Shown here: piece by piece, positions 8,682 through 17,895 of the stretch
Layout of the letters: each line of letters opens with the position of its first letter
How positions within the stretch are numbered: position 1 is the stretch's first letter
NCBI RefSeq assembly: GCF_009749465.1
Contig: NZ_WBIS01000008.1
Coordinates: forward strand, 62,001-126,000
Direction: 5' to 3'
Source of the DNA: Agromyces terreus
GTDB taxonomy: Bacteria; Actinomycetota; Actinomycetes; Actinomycetales; Microbacteriaceae
Length of the DNA: 64,000 nucleotides
Notes under the pieces: model-generated
What the model was told of the DNA's origin: nothing
Database searches by the model: none
The model's input: only the letters and a program-made list of their open reading frames with translations
Program-made: the position numbers and the translations under genes

Positions 8682-8687
8682 ATGGTA
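8682..8687 (-). promoter_or_regulatory. -10 box of the lipoprotein gene (TACCAT)
   Basis: TACCAT lies 7 nt before the ATG on the minus strand; back-to-back with the pirin -10 box, giving a compact divergent promoter region of about 57 nt. Confidence 0.5.
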
Positions 8688-8719
8688 TCGGTTCGACCGC
8701 GCTCGGCGCGCGTCGGCGC

Positions 8720-8725
8720 TACCAT
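8720..8725 (+). promoter_or_regulatory. Leaderless -10 box of the pirin gene (TACCAT)
   Basis: TACCAT, 6 nt (GCGGGC), then ATG. It supports the chosen start in a frame that is open further upstream. Confidence 0.55.
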
Positions 8726-8731
8726 GCGGGC

Positions 8732-9805
8732 ATGAGCAATCTCGAGCGCGATCCGGTCGAGTCGGTGAGCGGCCCCGAACCGACGCACGCGGCCGCGATC
8801 CAGGTGCTCGCCCCGCGCGACGTGCCGCTCGGCGGCCCCCGGGCGATGCGCGTGCGACGCACGCTTCCGCAGCGCGGCCGTACGACGATCGGCGCCTGGT
8901 GCTTCGTCGACCACTACGGCCCCGACGACGTGGCGGCCTCCGGGGGAATGCTCGTGCCGCCGCATCCGCACACCGGCCTGCAGACCGTGAGCTGGCTCTT
9001 CGAGGGCGAGATCGAGCACCGCGACAGCACCGGCAGCGCCGAGTTCGTGCGACCGGGCGCCGTCAACCTGATGACCGCCGGCCGCGGCATCGCCCACTCC
9101 GAGGTGTCGACGCCCGCGACGACGCGCCTGCACGGGGTGCAACTCTGGATCGCCCTGCCCGACGCCTCGCGCGGCATCGCCCCGTTCTTCGAGCACGCGC
9201 AGGTCGAGCCGGTCGTCGTCGACGACGCCGAGGTGCGCGTGTTCGCCGGGTCGCTCCCGGGCGTCGAGGCATCCGACGGTCTCGACCAGGAAGGCGCCGT
9301 CACCGTCTTCTCGCCGCTCGTGGGCGCACAGGTCGAGCTCCCCGCCGGGGGCGAGGCGTGGATCGAGCTCGACCCCGCGTTCGAGCACGGCCTGCTCGTC
9401 GACCTCGGCCCGCTGACGGCGACGATCCCGGCGCTCGACGACGAACCCGACGACGCCCGCCCCGACGCCGACCCGCTCGCCGTCGCCGGGCACACGACCG
9501 GGCTCGCCCGAGGCGAGCTCGGCTACATCGGCGTCGGGCACGAGGGCGTCCGGCTCCGGGCCGGTGCCGACGCGCCCGCGCGCGCGGTGCTCATCGGCGG
9601 CACGCCGTTCGGCGAGGAGCTCGTCATGTGGTGGAACTTCATCGGCCGCGACCACGACGAGATCGCCGAGTTCCGACGCCAGTGGCAGGCCGACGTCATC
9701 GCCGCCGGCGACGCCGACGGCCGCTTCGGCACCGTCGACGGGTTCGATGGGGCCCCGCTGCCGGCGCCCGAGCTGCCCACGGTGCGCCTCAAGCCGCGAT
9801 CGTAG
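8732..9805 (+). CDS. Pirin family cupin protein
   Basis: Double-cupin protein; characterised relatives include quercetin-dioxygenase-like enzymes and regulators. 357 residues. Seen: RAMRVRRTLPQRGRTTIGAW, WCFVDHYGP, the metal-site motif VPPHPHTGLQTVSWLFEGE and GAVNLMTAGRGIAHSE, which together supply the His/His/His/Glu metal ligands of the N-terminal cupin. The C-terminal half contains LIGGTPFGEELVMWWNFIGR, the conserved end of pirins. Cytoplasmic, no signal peptide. The substrate is not predictable; it is convergent with cardiolipin synthase. Confidence 0.9.
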   Translation: MSNLERDPVESVSGPEPTHAAAIQVLAPRDVPLGGPRAMRVRRTLPQRGRTTIGAWCFVDHYGPDDVAASGGMLVPPHPHTGLQTVSWLFEGEIEHRDSTGSAEFVRPGAVNLMTAGRGIAHSEVSTPATTRLHGVQLWIALPDASRGIAPFFEHAQVEPVVVDDAEVRVFAGSLPGVEASDGLDQEGAVTVFSPLVGAQVELPAGGEAWIELDPAFEHGLLVDLGPLTATIPALDDEPDDARPDADPLAVAGHTTGLARGELGYIGVGHEGVRLRAGADAPARAVLIGGTPFGEELVMWWNFIGRDHDEIAEFRRQWQADVIAAGDADGRFGTVDGFDGAPLPAPELPTVRLKPRS

Positions 9806-9835
9806 GGCGGGCGCGCGGTCGCGGCATCCGCCCCG

Positions 9836-11311
9836 CTACTGCAGCGCCGAGGTGAGCCGCGCGAGGTTGTCGAGCACCGTCGAGCGGATCGGCTGCCGCA
9901 GCCACTCGTCGAGCGTGAGCTCGCGGCTGTCGGTGCGGTACCCGTCTTCGACCGAGCGGAGCTCCTCGACGAAGGAACGCCCACGCACGAGGAGGGAGAC
10001 CTCCATGTTGAGCTCGAACGAGCGGATGTCCATGTTGCTCGAGCCGATGACCGCGACGTCGTCGTCGATCGTGAAGTGCTTGGCGTGCAGGATGTACGGC
10101 GCCTTGTACATGTAGATCTTGACGCCCGAACGCAGGAGCGCCTCGTAGTAGGAGCGCTGCGCGTGGTAGACGAGGGCCTGGTCGCCGATCTCGGAGACGA
10201 AGAGCTCGACGTGCACGCCCCGCTGCGTGGCACCGCTGATGGCCATCAGCATCGCCTCGTCGGGCACGAAGTACGGGCTCGTGATGATGAGCCGCTCCTT
10301 CGCCGCGTACAGCAGCGCCAGGAACAGGCGGAGGTTGTTGCGGCTCGGATAGCCGGGGCCGCTCGGCACGACCTGGCAGTCGAGGTTCTGCGCCTCGGCC
10401 GGCTGCTCGAAGGAGTCCGAGATGTCGCGGGTGAGCTCTTCGCCGGACTCGAGGTACCAGTCGGTGCGGAAGATGGCGTCGAGGCCCGACACGATCGGCC
10501 CCTCGACGCGGGCGACGAGCTCCTTCCACTTCAGCCCGCGACGGATGTTGCCGCGCTTGTTGTAGCTGCGGTCGATCATGTTCTGCGACCCCATGAACGC
10601 GACGTCGCCGTCGACGACGAGGATCTTGCGGTGGTTGCGGAGGTCGGGGCGCTGGTACTTGCCCTTGAACGGCTGCACCGGCAGCATGAGGTGCCAGTCG
10701 ACGCCCATCTTCGTCAGCCGGCGGAGCGTGCGCCGATAGCCCTTCGATCGCAGCGACGCCACGTGGTCGAGCAGCAGGCGCACCGTGACCCCGCGCTCGA
10801 CGGCGTCGCCGAGCGCGTCGAAGAACGGCTCGGTCGTGTCGTCGAGCGCGAGGATGTAGAACTCGACGTGCACGTAGCGTTCGGCGCCGCGCACCGCGTC
10901 GGTCATCTGGTCGAGGGAGTCCTGATATCCGCCGATGAGGCTCGCGCTGTTCGACCCGATGAGGGGCATGGCCCCGAGGTTGCGGTTCAGCTGCACGACG
11001 CCCGCGAACCACGAGGGCCAGCCGCGCGAATCGCTGACGCGCTCGAAGCCGTGCGTCGAGTCGCGGATCACCTCGTCGACCTGGGCCTGCTTGCGGCGGC
11101 GCTTCTTCGGCAGCTTCGGATTGCCGATGAGGAGGAAGAAGAGCACGCCGAGGTACGGGATGAAGAAGATCGCGAGCAGCCAGGCCATGCCCGCCGTCGG
11201 ACGGCGGTTGCGCGGCACGACGATGATCGCGACCACGCGGATGACGAGGTCGATCGCGAGCAGCGCGAAGGTCACGATCGCCGTGACCATCGCGGTCTGC
11301 TCCGACGTCAT
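9836..11311 (-). CDS. cls: Cardiolipin synthase, phospholipase D type
   Basis: Membrane enzyme that makes cardiolipin by phosphatidyl transfer. 491 residues. Seen: two N-terminal transmembrane helices (MVTAIVTFALLAIDLVIRVV; WLLAIFFIPYLGVLFFLLIG), then two PLD domains with complete HKD motifs, HRKILVVDGDVAFMGSQN (about residue 225) and HAKHFTIDDDVAVIGSSN (about 405). The upstream 66-residue gene ends 5 nt before this start, so the two are co-transcribed. Confidence 0.92.
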   Translation of the reverse strand: MTSEQTAMVTAIVTFALLAIDLVIRVVAIIVVPRNRRPTAGMAWLLAIFFIPYLGVLFFLLIGNPKLPKKRRRKQAQVDEVIRDSTHGFERVSDSRGWPSWFAGVVQLNRNLGAMPLIGSNSASLIGGYQDSLDQMTDAVRGAERYVHVEFYILALDDTTEPFFDALGDAVERGVTVRLLLDHVASLRSKGYRRTLRRLTKMGVDWHLMLPVQPFKGKYQRPDLRNHRKILVVDGDVAFMGSQNMIDRSYNKRGNIRRGLKWKELVARVEGPIVSGLDAIFRTDWYLESGEELTRDISDSFEQPAEAQNLDCQVVPSGPGYPSRNNLRLFLALLYAAKERLIITSPYFVPDEAMLMAISGATQRGVHVELFVSEIGDQALVYHAQRSYYEALLRSGVKIYMYKAPYILHAKHFTIDDDVAVIGSSNMDIRSFELNMEVSLLVRGRSFVEELRSVEDGYRTDSRELTLDEWLRQPIRSTVLDNLARLTSALQ

Positions 11312-11316
11312 CGAGG

Positions 11317-11517
11317 TCAGTCGGCGGTGCGTTCGGCGCCGAGATCGGGGCGGCGCTCGAGCCCCAGCTTCGCGCGCTCCTCGGCCTCGATCTGGGCGTA
11401 CGCGGCACGCTCCGTGCGGTCGGCGCGCAGGATCGACCGCATCACGAACCAGAAGATGAGTCCGATGAGCACGGTCGGCGCGAGCGACCAGATCGCATTC
11501 GCCCAGAAATCATTCAT
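11317..11517 (-). CDS. Small membrane protein upstream of cls
   Basis: 66 residues: one hydrophobic helix (APTVLIGLIFWFVMRSIL) followed by a charged, helical cytoplasmic tail (RADRTERAAYAQIEAEERAK). Function unknown. The 5-nt gap to cls implies a shared transcript and perhaps a partner role. A TATCCT box lies 8 nt before the ATG. Confidence 0.75.
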   Translation of the reverse strand: MNDFWANAIWSLAPTVLIGLIFWFVMRSILRADRTERAAYAQIEAEERAKLGLERRPDLGAERTAD

Positions 11518-11525
11518 AGGCCTTC

Positions 11526-11531
11526 AGGATA
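11526..11531 (-). promoter_or_regulatory. -10 box of the small protein-cls operon (TATCCT)
   Basis: TATCCT on the minus strand with 8 nt to the ATG; near-leaderless. Confidence 0.45.
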
Positions 11532-11597
11532 CGCGGTTCGGCTGGGAATGCGGATGTCGCGGCATCCGCCCGTATCAGGCCGGGCACGAAACCGTTG

Positions 11598-11616
11598 CCA
11601 TTATGTTACGTAATGG
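11598..11616. promoter_or_regulatory. Palindromic operator before lysR
   Basis: CCATTA-N7-TAATGG with perfect 6-bp arms, containing the T-N11-A arrangement typical of LysR-type regulator sites. It sits in an AT-rich patch (11600-11640) that contrasts with the GC-rich surroundings and overlaps the expected -35 position of the lysR promoter, as expected for autoregulation. Confidence 0.65.
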
Positions 11617-11631
11617 AAACAAGGATTTATA

Positions 11632-11637
11632 TAGCCT
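11632..11637 (+). promoter_or_regulatory. Leaderless -10 box of lysR (TAGCCT)
   Basis: TAGCCT, 6 nt (TTCGCT), then ATG; an overlapping TATATA lies 4 nt earlier. It probably drives the whole lysR-transporter-peptidase operon. Confidence 0.55.
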
Positions 11638-11643
11638 TTCGCT

Positions 11644-12792
11644 ATGCAGCGCCCAAACGCAGACCTCGAGTCACTCACGCGAGCCCTCGACCTGCACAGC
11701 CTGCGAATCCTCTCGGCGATCGAACGCACCGGCTCCATCAGCGGCGCGGCCCGTGACCTGGGCTACTCGCAACCGGCGATCACCCAGCACCTCCAACGCC
11801 TCGAGGCCCGCATCGGCGCGCAGCTCGTGAACCGCACCGGCCGCGCGGCTCGGCTCTCGCCCGCGGGCCAGCTGCTCGCGCGCCACACCCCCCGCATCGA
11901 GGCGAGCCTCACGGCCGCCGCCGCCGAGCTGGCCGAGGTGCTCGGGCGGCGCGCAGACTCCCTCCGCATCGCCGCCTTCCCCTCCGCGCTCGCGGGCGTC
12001 GTCGCCCCGCTGCTCGCCCGCCTCGACCTCGAGGCCCCCGACGTCGACATCGACATCGTCGAGGCCGACACCGATCAGGCGCTCGCCCTCGTGCGCGACG
12101 GCCGGGCCGACATCGCCGTGCTGAGCACCCCCGCCGGAGCGCACGCACATGCCTCGCACGTGCGCCGCGAGGGCCTGCGCAGCAGCTTCCTCTTCGCCGA
12201 CGACGTGCTCGCCGTGGTTCCCGCGAGCTTCCGGGGCGACCCCGGCGCCGCGGAGGCGCTCGGCGACGCGGCGCCCGGCGGAGCGAGCGCATCGACGGTG
12301 GCCGGCGGCAGCCGCGTGGGCATCGAGGCCCTCGCGGACCTCCCGTGGATCGGCGGCGCGGCGACCTGCACGGCGCAGGCCGCCGACGCGGCGACCGCGC
12401 GCGGCATCGCCCACACCGTGGCGTTCGAGGTGACCACGCCGCAGGCCGCGCTCGCCCTCGTCGACCGCGGGCGGGGCGTCGCCTTCCTCTCGACCACCGC
12501 CCTGCACTCGGTCGCCCTGCCCGAGGGCGTCCGCGTGCTCGGCCTCGCCCCGCGCATCCGACGCCGGGTGCTGGCCGTCTCGCTCGCCGAGTCCGCGTCG
12601 ATCCCGGCCATCGCCGATGCCCTGCGCCTGCTCGCCGGCCGGCCCGCGGTCGCCCCCGCGCTGCTCACCCTCATCACCCCCATGCACCCGGTGTCGCACA
12701 GCCACCGGACGCGCCTCAGCAGTGCGCCCTTCCGCACCGCCTTCGGCGCACCCGCCACGACCACCCCGCACCTCGAACTGGAGACCGCCGAC
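11644..12792 (+). CDS. LysR-family transcriptional regulator, no stop codon of its own
   Basis: Probable regulator of the downstream peptide transporter operon. Seen: an N-terminal winged helix-turn-helix (LHSLRILSAIERTGSISGAA, SQPAITQHLQRLEARIGAQL, residues 16-75), then a LysR substrate-binding domain (SLRIAAFPSALAGVVAPLL to about residue 335). After this come roughly 50 residues of unstructured Pro/Thr/His-rich sequence. The reading frame does not stop: it continues in frame into the substrate-binding lipoprotein, and the other two frames are also open here, so a single indel would not reveal a stop nearby. The boundary given is the ATG of the next gene. Confidence 0.75.
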
Positions 12793-14394
12793 ATGCCCTC
12801 GACCACCCTCACTCGCGGAGCGCGCGCCGGCGCTGCCGCGGCCGGCGTGCTGCTGCTCGCAGCATGCACCGCCGGCTCCCCCGCCGACGCGCCCGCCGTC
12901 GACAGCGGCGCCGAGATCGACTCGATCACCGTCGCCCTGCCCGGATCCCTTTCGAACCTGTACGTGGGTCAGGAGAGCGGCATCCTCAACTACTACATCG
13001 CGTCGATCACCCAGGAGGGCCTCGTCTCGGTCGATGCAGACGGCAAGCTCCAGCCCGGCCTCGCCGAGTCGTGGACCCAGCCCGACGACGTGACCTACGT
13101 CTACGAGCTCCGCGACGACGCCGAGTTCCAGGACGGCACGCCGGTCACCGCCGACGACGTGGTGTTCAGCCTCGAGCAGGCGCGCGACGAGACCAGCTCG
13201 CCCGGCCTGTCGTACTACCTCGGCGGCGTCGACACGGTCGAGAAGACCGGCGACCACGAGGTCACCATCACGCTCGCCGCTCCCGACGCCGCCTTCGCCG
13301 CGAACATGAGCACCGGCGGCGCCGCGTTCATCACGTCGAAGGCGTTCTGGGAGGCCAACGACGGCGCGGTGGGCACGAGCAGCTCGCTGCTGCTCGGCTC
13401 CGGCCCGTACGAGGTCACCGAGTTCGTGCCCGACTCGCACGTGAGCTTCGACCGCGTCGACACCTGGTGGGGCGAACTGCCCAAGGTCAAGCACATCGAC
13501 GTGCAGTTCATCCCCGACGAGAGCACGCGCCTGCTCGCCGCCCAGAAGGGCGACGTCGACGTCGCGTTCAACGTGCCGCTCGCCCAGTCGACCCAGTGGG
13601 AGAACCTCGACGGCATGCGCGTCGACTACGTGAACGACCTCTCGTACGTGGGCCTCTACTTCAACACCGCCATCGAGCCGTTCGACGACCCCAAGGTGCG
13701 CGAGGCCTTCGCGCACAGCGTCGACCGCGACGCGATCGTCGACAAGCTGCTGCGCGGCCACGGCGAGGCCGCGACCGCGATCGCGACGCCCGAGTCCCTC
13801 GGTTCCGTCTACTCCGCCGACGAGGCCCGCGACCTGCTCGCCGAGACGCCGCAATGGGACTTCGACCTCGACGCGGCCAAGGCGGCGCTCGCGGCATCCG
13901 ACCACCCCGACGGCTTCGAGACCGAGATCCTCACGCCGAACACCGGCCCCCAGCTCGGCACGGCCGCGCAGTCGCTCGCCGAGAACCTCGCGAAGATCGG
14001 CATCACCCTCACCGTGCGCGAGGTGCCCATCGAGGAGTGGCTCGCGAGCCTCGAGCCCGACGCCGAGTACGGCGTGGGCATGATGTGGTACTTCTCGACG
14101 CTCGGCGACCCCGCCGAGGTCTCGAGCTACATGCTCGGCGCCGACAACGTGTCGAACTACGCCAACCCCGAGATCGACGACCTGTTCGCGCAGGCCGGCG
14201 CCGAGTCCGACCCGGCGACCCGTATCGACCTCCTCCTCGAGGCCGAGAAGCTGCAGGCCGAAGACGTCATCAACGTGCCGCTCTGGTGGGGCCAGTCGGC
14301 GACCGCGTTCGCCGACGACCTCGGCATGGACGACTACTCCTCGTTCGCGTTCATCTCGGCCTGGCCGACGACCCTCTACCGCATCGCCGGCTGA
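12793..14394 (+). CDS. ABC transporter substrate-binding lipoprotein, peptide family (SBP_bac_5)
   Basis: Surface-anchored binding protein of a Dpp/Opp/Nik-type importer. 533 residues from the internal ATG. Seen: signal peptide TRGARAGAAAAGVLLLAAC with lipobox LAAC (Cys25). The family core includes LQPGLAESWTQPDDVTYVYE, LRDDAEFQDGTPVTADDVVF, the VREAFAHSVDRDAIVDKLL region and C-terminal NYANPEIDDLFAQAG. GGAG 9 nt before the ATG suggests internal initiation, which the signal peptide also requires. It overlaps the next gene by 1 nt (TGATG). The ligand could be oligopeptide, dipeptide or a metal complex; the peptidase in the operon favours peptides. Confidence 0.88.
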   Translation: MPSTTLTRGARAGAAAAGVLLLAACTAGSPADAPAVDSGAEIDSITVALPGSLSNLYVGQESGILNYYIASITQEGLVSVDADGKLQPGLAESWTQPDDVTYVYELRDDAEFQDGTPVTADDVVFSLEQARDETSSPGLSYYLGGVDTVEKTGDHEVTITLAAPDAAFAANMSTGGAAFITSKAFWEANDGAVGTSSSLLLGSGPYEVTEFVPDSHVSFDRVDTWWGELPKVKHIDVQFIPDESTRLLAAQKGDVDVAFNVPLAQSTQWENLDGMRVDYVNDLSYVGLYFNTAIEPFDDPKVREAFAHSVDRDAIVDKLLRGHGEAATAIATPESLGSVYSADEARDLLAETPQWDFDLDAAKAALAASDHPDGFETEILTPNTGPQLGTAAQSLAENLAKIGITLTVREVPIEEWLASLEPDAEYGVGMMWYFSTLGDPAEVSSYMLGADNVSNYANPEIDDLFAQAGAESDPATRIDLLLEAEKLQAEDVINVPLWWGQSATAFADDLGMDDYSSFAFISAWPTTLYRIAG

Positions 14395-15386
14395 TGACCG
14401 TCACCACCCCTCGAGCGCGCGCATCGCGAGCCCGGCCCCTCGGCCGGATGCTCGCGGTGCGCGTGCTCGGCATGCTCGCGATCCTGCTGGTGCTCTCGTT
14501 CATCGTCTTCTCGATGATGTACCTGGCACCCGGCGACCTCGTGAAGACGTTGCTCGGCAACCGGCCCGCCTCCCCCGAGGCGGTCGCCGCGATCCGCGAG
14601 CAGTACCACCTCGACGACCCGTTCCTCGTGCAGTACTTCACCTGGCTGGGCGGGGTGCTCACGGGCGACCTCGGCGAGTCGATCCGCCTCCAGGTGCCCG
14701 TGGCCGACGCGATCGCATCGCGCCTGCCCGTCACCCTGGCGCTCTGCGCCGTCGCGTTCGTGCTGGCCCTCGCGGTGTCGATCCCCCTCGGCGTCGCGAG
14801 CGCCGTGCACGCGGGCCGGCCCGTCGACCGGGTCGGCAGCGCGCTCGGCATCGTCGGGCTGAGCGCGCCCACGTTCGCGGTGGGCCTCCTGCTGCTCTAC
14901 GTGTTCGCGTACTACGTGCCGATCTTCCCGGTCTACGGGGCCGGCGACGGCGGGCTCGACACGCTCTACCACCTCGTGCTGCCGGGCATCACGCTCGCGC
15001 TCGGCCTCGGCGCCATCGTGCTGAAGCTCACGCGCACCGCGCTGCTGCGCGAACTCGACGCCGACTACGTCACCTCGGCACGGGCCCGCGGCATCGACGA
15101 CCGCGTCGTGCACCGTCTGGCGCTGCGCAACGCGCTGATCCCCATCGTGACCGGCGCGAGCCTCGTGCTCACCTTCCTCGTCGGCGGCACCGTGCTCGCC
15201 GAGACCACGTTCGCGCTGCCCGGCATCGGCCTGCTGCTGCAGGACTCGGTGCTGTTCAAGGACATCGCGGTCGTGCAGGCGCTGACGCTGCTCATCGCCG
15301 TGGCGATCGCGGTGATCGCGCTGCTCGCCGACCTCGCCTACCTGCTGCTCGATCCGCGCGTCCGCGCGAAGGGGGTGCCCGCATGA
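14394..15386 (+). CDS. ABC transporter permease, DppB/OppB type
   Basis: First membrane subunit of the importer; 330 residues with an N-terminal helix (VRVLGMLAILLVLSFIVF) and about six helices. Seen: the family opening MYLAPGD, then PEAVAAIREQYHLDDPFLVQY, LPVTLALC, and the ATPase-contact EAA-like loop VTSARARGIDDRVVHRLALR. It overlaps the neighbours at both ends (TGATG upstream, ATGA downstream), indicating translational coupling. Confidence 0.93.
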   Translation: MTVTTPRARASRARPLGRMLAVRVLGMLAILLVLSFIVFSMMYLAPGDLVKTLLGNRPASPEAVAAIREQYHLDDPFLVQYFTWLGGVLTGDLGESIRLQVPVADAIASRLPVTLALCAVAFVLALAVSIPLGVASAVHAGRPVDRVGSALGIVGLSAPTFAVGLLLLYVFAYYVPIFPVYGAGDGGLDTLYHLVLPGITLALGLGAIVLKLTRTALLRELDADYVTSARARGIDDRVVHRLALRNALIPIVTGASLVLTFLVGGTVLAETTFALPGIGLLLQDSVLFKDIAVVQALTLLIAVAIAVIALLADLAYLLLDPRVRAKGVPA

Positions 15387-16261
15387 GCACGAGCACCACC
15401 GCGCGTGCCGTCGTCGACGGCCCCGTCGGCGTCGAGTTCCGCTCGAAGCACCGGGTGCCGATCGTCGTGGCCATCTCGCTCGGGTTCCTCGCGATCGTCA
15501 TGTTCTTCGTCGTCGCGGCACCGTTCCTCGTGCCGAACGCGACGGAGCAGGACATCCTCTCGAGCCTGCTCCCGCCCGGCACCCCCGGGCATCCGCTCGG
15601 CACCGACGAGCTCGGCCGCGACATCCTCGCCCTGACGATCGCCGGGGCGACCTCGGCGCTCGTGGGGCCCTGCATCGTCGCCGTCGGATCGATGCTCATC
15701 GGCGTGCTGCTCGGCACCGTCGCCGGTTACGAGCGCGGCTGGGTCGACTTCCTCGTCAGCCGTTGGACCGACCTGCTGCTCGCCCTGCCCGTGCTGCTCG
15801 CCGCCATCGTGGTGGCGGGCGTCTTCGGCGGCGGCTACTGGACGACGACGCTGCTGCTCATCGTGCTGTTCTCGCCGTCCGACATCCGCATCGTGCGCGC
15901 GGGCGTGCTCGAGCAGTCGGCGCGGCCGTACATCGAGGCGGCGCAGATGCTGTCGCTTTCGCGGTGGCGGGTCATGTTCCGGCACATCCTGCCGAACGTG
16001 TCGACGCTCGTCATCACGAACGCGATGCTCAACGTGGCCTTCGCGATCGTCGCGTTCTCGTCGCTGTCGTTCCTCGGCGTCGGCGTGCCGGCCGGCACCG
16101 CCGACTGGGGGCGCCAGCTCACCGACGCGCGCTCCATCATGTTCGACAACCCGGCTGCGGCGATCGTGCCCGCGCTGCTCATCATCGCGGTCGCGTGCGC
16201 CGTGAACCTCGTCGGCGACTGGCTCGGCCAGCGCCTGACCCGCACCGGAGGTGTCGCATGA
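15383..16261 (+). CDS. ABC transporter permease, DppC/OppC type
   Basis: Second membrane subunit; 292 residues. Seen: the N-terminal helix, the family hallmark HPLGTDELGRDILALTIAGA, the EAA loop RPYIEAAQMLSLSRWRVMFR followed by HILPN, and the C-terminal DWLGQRL. It starts and ends with ATGA overlaps, so the four transporter genes are read as one translational unit. Confidence 0.93.
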   Translation: MSTSTTARAVVDGPVGVEFRSKHRVPIVVAISLGFLAIVMFFVVAAPFLVPNATEQDILSSLLPPGTPGHPLGTDELGRDILALTIAGATSALVGPCIVAVGSMLIGVLLGTVAGYERGWVDFLVSRWTDLLLALPVLLAAIVVAGVFGGGYWTTTLLLIVLFSPSDIRIVRAGVLEQSARPYIEAAQMLSLSRWRVMFRHILPNVSTLVITNAMLNVAFAIVAFSSLSFLGVGVPAGTADWGRQLTDARSIMFDNPAAAIVPALLIIAVACAVNLVGDWLGQRLTRTGGVA

Positions 16262-17895
16262 CCGCGGTCTCGATCCACGCCCGCGGCCTGACCGTGCTCG
16301 CGCCCGACGGCCGCACGATGGTGCAGCCGCTCGACCTCGACCTCGTCGGCGGCGAGACCGTCGCCCTCATCGGCGAGTCGGGCTCGGGCAAGACGCTCAC
16401 CGCGAAGTCGCTCATCGGCCTGCTGCCGCCCGGCTTCCGCGCACAGGGCGAGGTGCGGTACGGCGAGCAGGCCTTCGAGCTGTCGATGCCGGATGCCGCG
16501 TGGCGGCCGTTGCGCGGACGCACCGTGTCGCTGCTGCTGCAGGACCCGTTCACGAGCCTCTCGCCCGTGCACCGGTGCGGCGAGCAGATCGCGTGGACCA
16601 TCGAGGCGGCCACCGGTCGACGCCTGCGCGGCGCGGCCCGCACGTCGGCCATCGCCGCGCGCCTCGCCGAGGTGCGTCTGCCCGAGCGCGTCGCCCGCGC
16701 CTACCCGCACGAGCTCTCGGGCGGCATGCGGCAGCGCGTCGCGATCGCGGCGGCCCTCGCGAGCGACCCCGTGCTGCTCATCGCCGACGAGCCCACGACG
16801 GCGCTCGACGCGAGCAACCAGGCCGAGATCCTCGACCTGCTGCACGGCATCCAGACGGCGCGCGGCATGGCGGTGCTGCTCATCTCCCACGACCTCGGGC
16901 TCGTGCGCGGCCGCACCGACCGCGTGCTCGTCATGCGCTCGGGCGAGATCGTCGAGCGCGGCGACACGGCCACCGTGCTCGCCGCACCCGAGCACGCGTA
17001 CACGCGCGCCCTCATCGAGGTCGACCCTGCCATGCGGGCGCTCGCGGCCGACGACGGCTCGACCGCCGACGGCTCGGCCGACGACGGCTCGACACCCGCC
17101 CTCGCGGCGGGCACCGACCGGCCGACGGCTGTGCTCGAGGCATCCGGCATCGTCAAGCGATTCGGCGAGCGCACGGTGCTCGACGACGTCTCGATCGCGC
17201 TCCGCCCGGGCGAGGTCACGGGCGTCGTCGGCGAGTCGGGTTCGGGCAAGAGCACGCTCGCGCGCTGCATCGCCGGCCTCGAGCGCGAGGACGGCGGCGA
17301 GATCCGGTTCGAGGGCGTCGTGCTCGCCCCCGGCCGCGGCTCGCGCACCCCCGCGCAGATGCAGATCGTCTTCCAGGACCCGTACTCCTCGCTCAACCCG
17401 ATGATGTCGATCGGGGCGATCCTGCGCGAGGCGCTGCACGTCGCGCGCCGGCCCGCGGCCGACGTGGCCGTGCTGCTCGAGACCGTCGGGCTTCCGGCCG
17501 ACTTCGCGGGCAAGCGCCCGGCCCAGCTCTCGGGCGGGCAACGGCAGCGCGTGGCCATCGCGCGCGCTCTCGCGCCGCGCCCCAGCGTGCTCATCTGCGA
17601 CGAGTCGGTCTCGGCCCTCGACGTGTCGGTGCAGGCCCAGGTGCTCGCCCTGCTCGCGCAGCTGCGCGACGAGCTCGGTCTCGCGATCCTGTTCATCTCG
17701 CACGACCTGGCCGTGGTGCGCGAGATCGCCGACACGGTCACCGTCCTCTGGGACGGCCGCGTCGTCGAGCAGGGCGAGTGCGCCCGCGTGCTCACCGCCC
17801 CCGAACACGAGTACACCCGGCTGCTGATCGCGGCCGGCCGCCGCGAGAACCCTCGCGCCGCGGCATCCGATCTCGCCTCGAAAGGAACCCGGTGA
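16258..17895 (+). CDS. ABC transporter ATPase with two nucleotide-binding domains (DppD-DppF fusion)
   Basis: Energises the importer; 545 residues comprising two fused ATPases. NBD1: Walker A GESGSGKT (about residue 39), signature LSGGMRQRVAI, Walker B LLIADEPTTALD, switch LLISHDLGLV. NBD2: Walker A GESGSGKST (about 325), signature LSGGQRQRVAIARA, Walker B VLICDESVSALD, switch LFISHDLAVV. The linker between them (about 260-290) is a low-complexity Asp/Gly/Ser repeat encoded by CGACGGCTCG units. The CX-rich C-terminal segment of some DppD proteins is missing, consistent with fusion. The next gene overlaps by 4 nt (GTGA). Confidence 0.93.
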   Translation: MTAVSIHARGLTVLAPDGRTMVQPLDLDLVGGETVALIGESGSGKTLTAKSLIGLLPPGFRAQGEVRYGEQAFELSMPDAAWRPLRGRTVSLLLQDPFTSLSPVHRCGEQIAWTIEAATGRRLRGAARTSAIAARLAEVRLPERVARAYPHELSGGMRQRVAIAAALASDPVLLIADEPTTALDASNQAEILDLLHGIQTARGMAVLLISHDLGLVRGRTDRVLVMRSGEIVERGDTATVLAAPEHAYTRALIEVDPAMRALAADDGSTADGSADDGSTPALAAGTDRPTAVLEASGIVKRFGERTVLDDVSIALRPGEVTGVVGESGSGKSTLARCIAGLEREDGGEIRFEGVVLAPGRGSRTPAQMQIVFQDPYSSLNPMMSIGAILREALHVARRPAADVAVLLETVGLPADFAGKRPAQLSGGQRQRVAIARALAPRPSVLICDESVSALDVSVQAQVLALLAQLRDELGLAILFISHDLAVVREIADTVTVLWDGRVVEQGECARVLTAPEHEYTRLLIAAGRRENPRAAASDLASKGTR

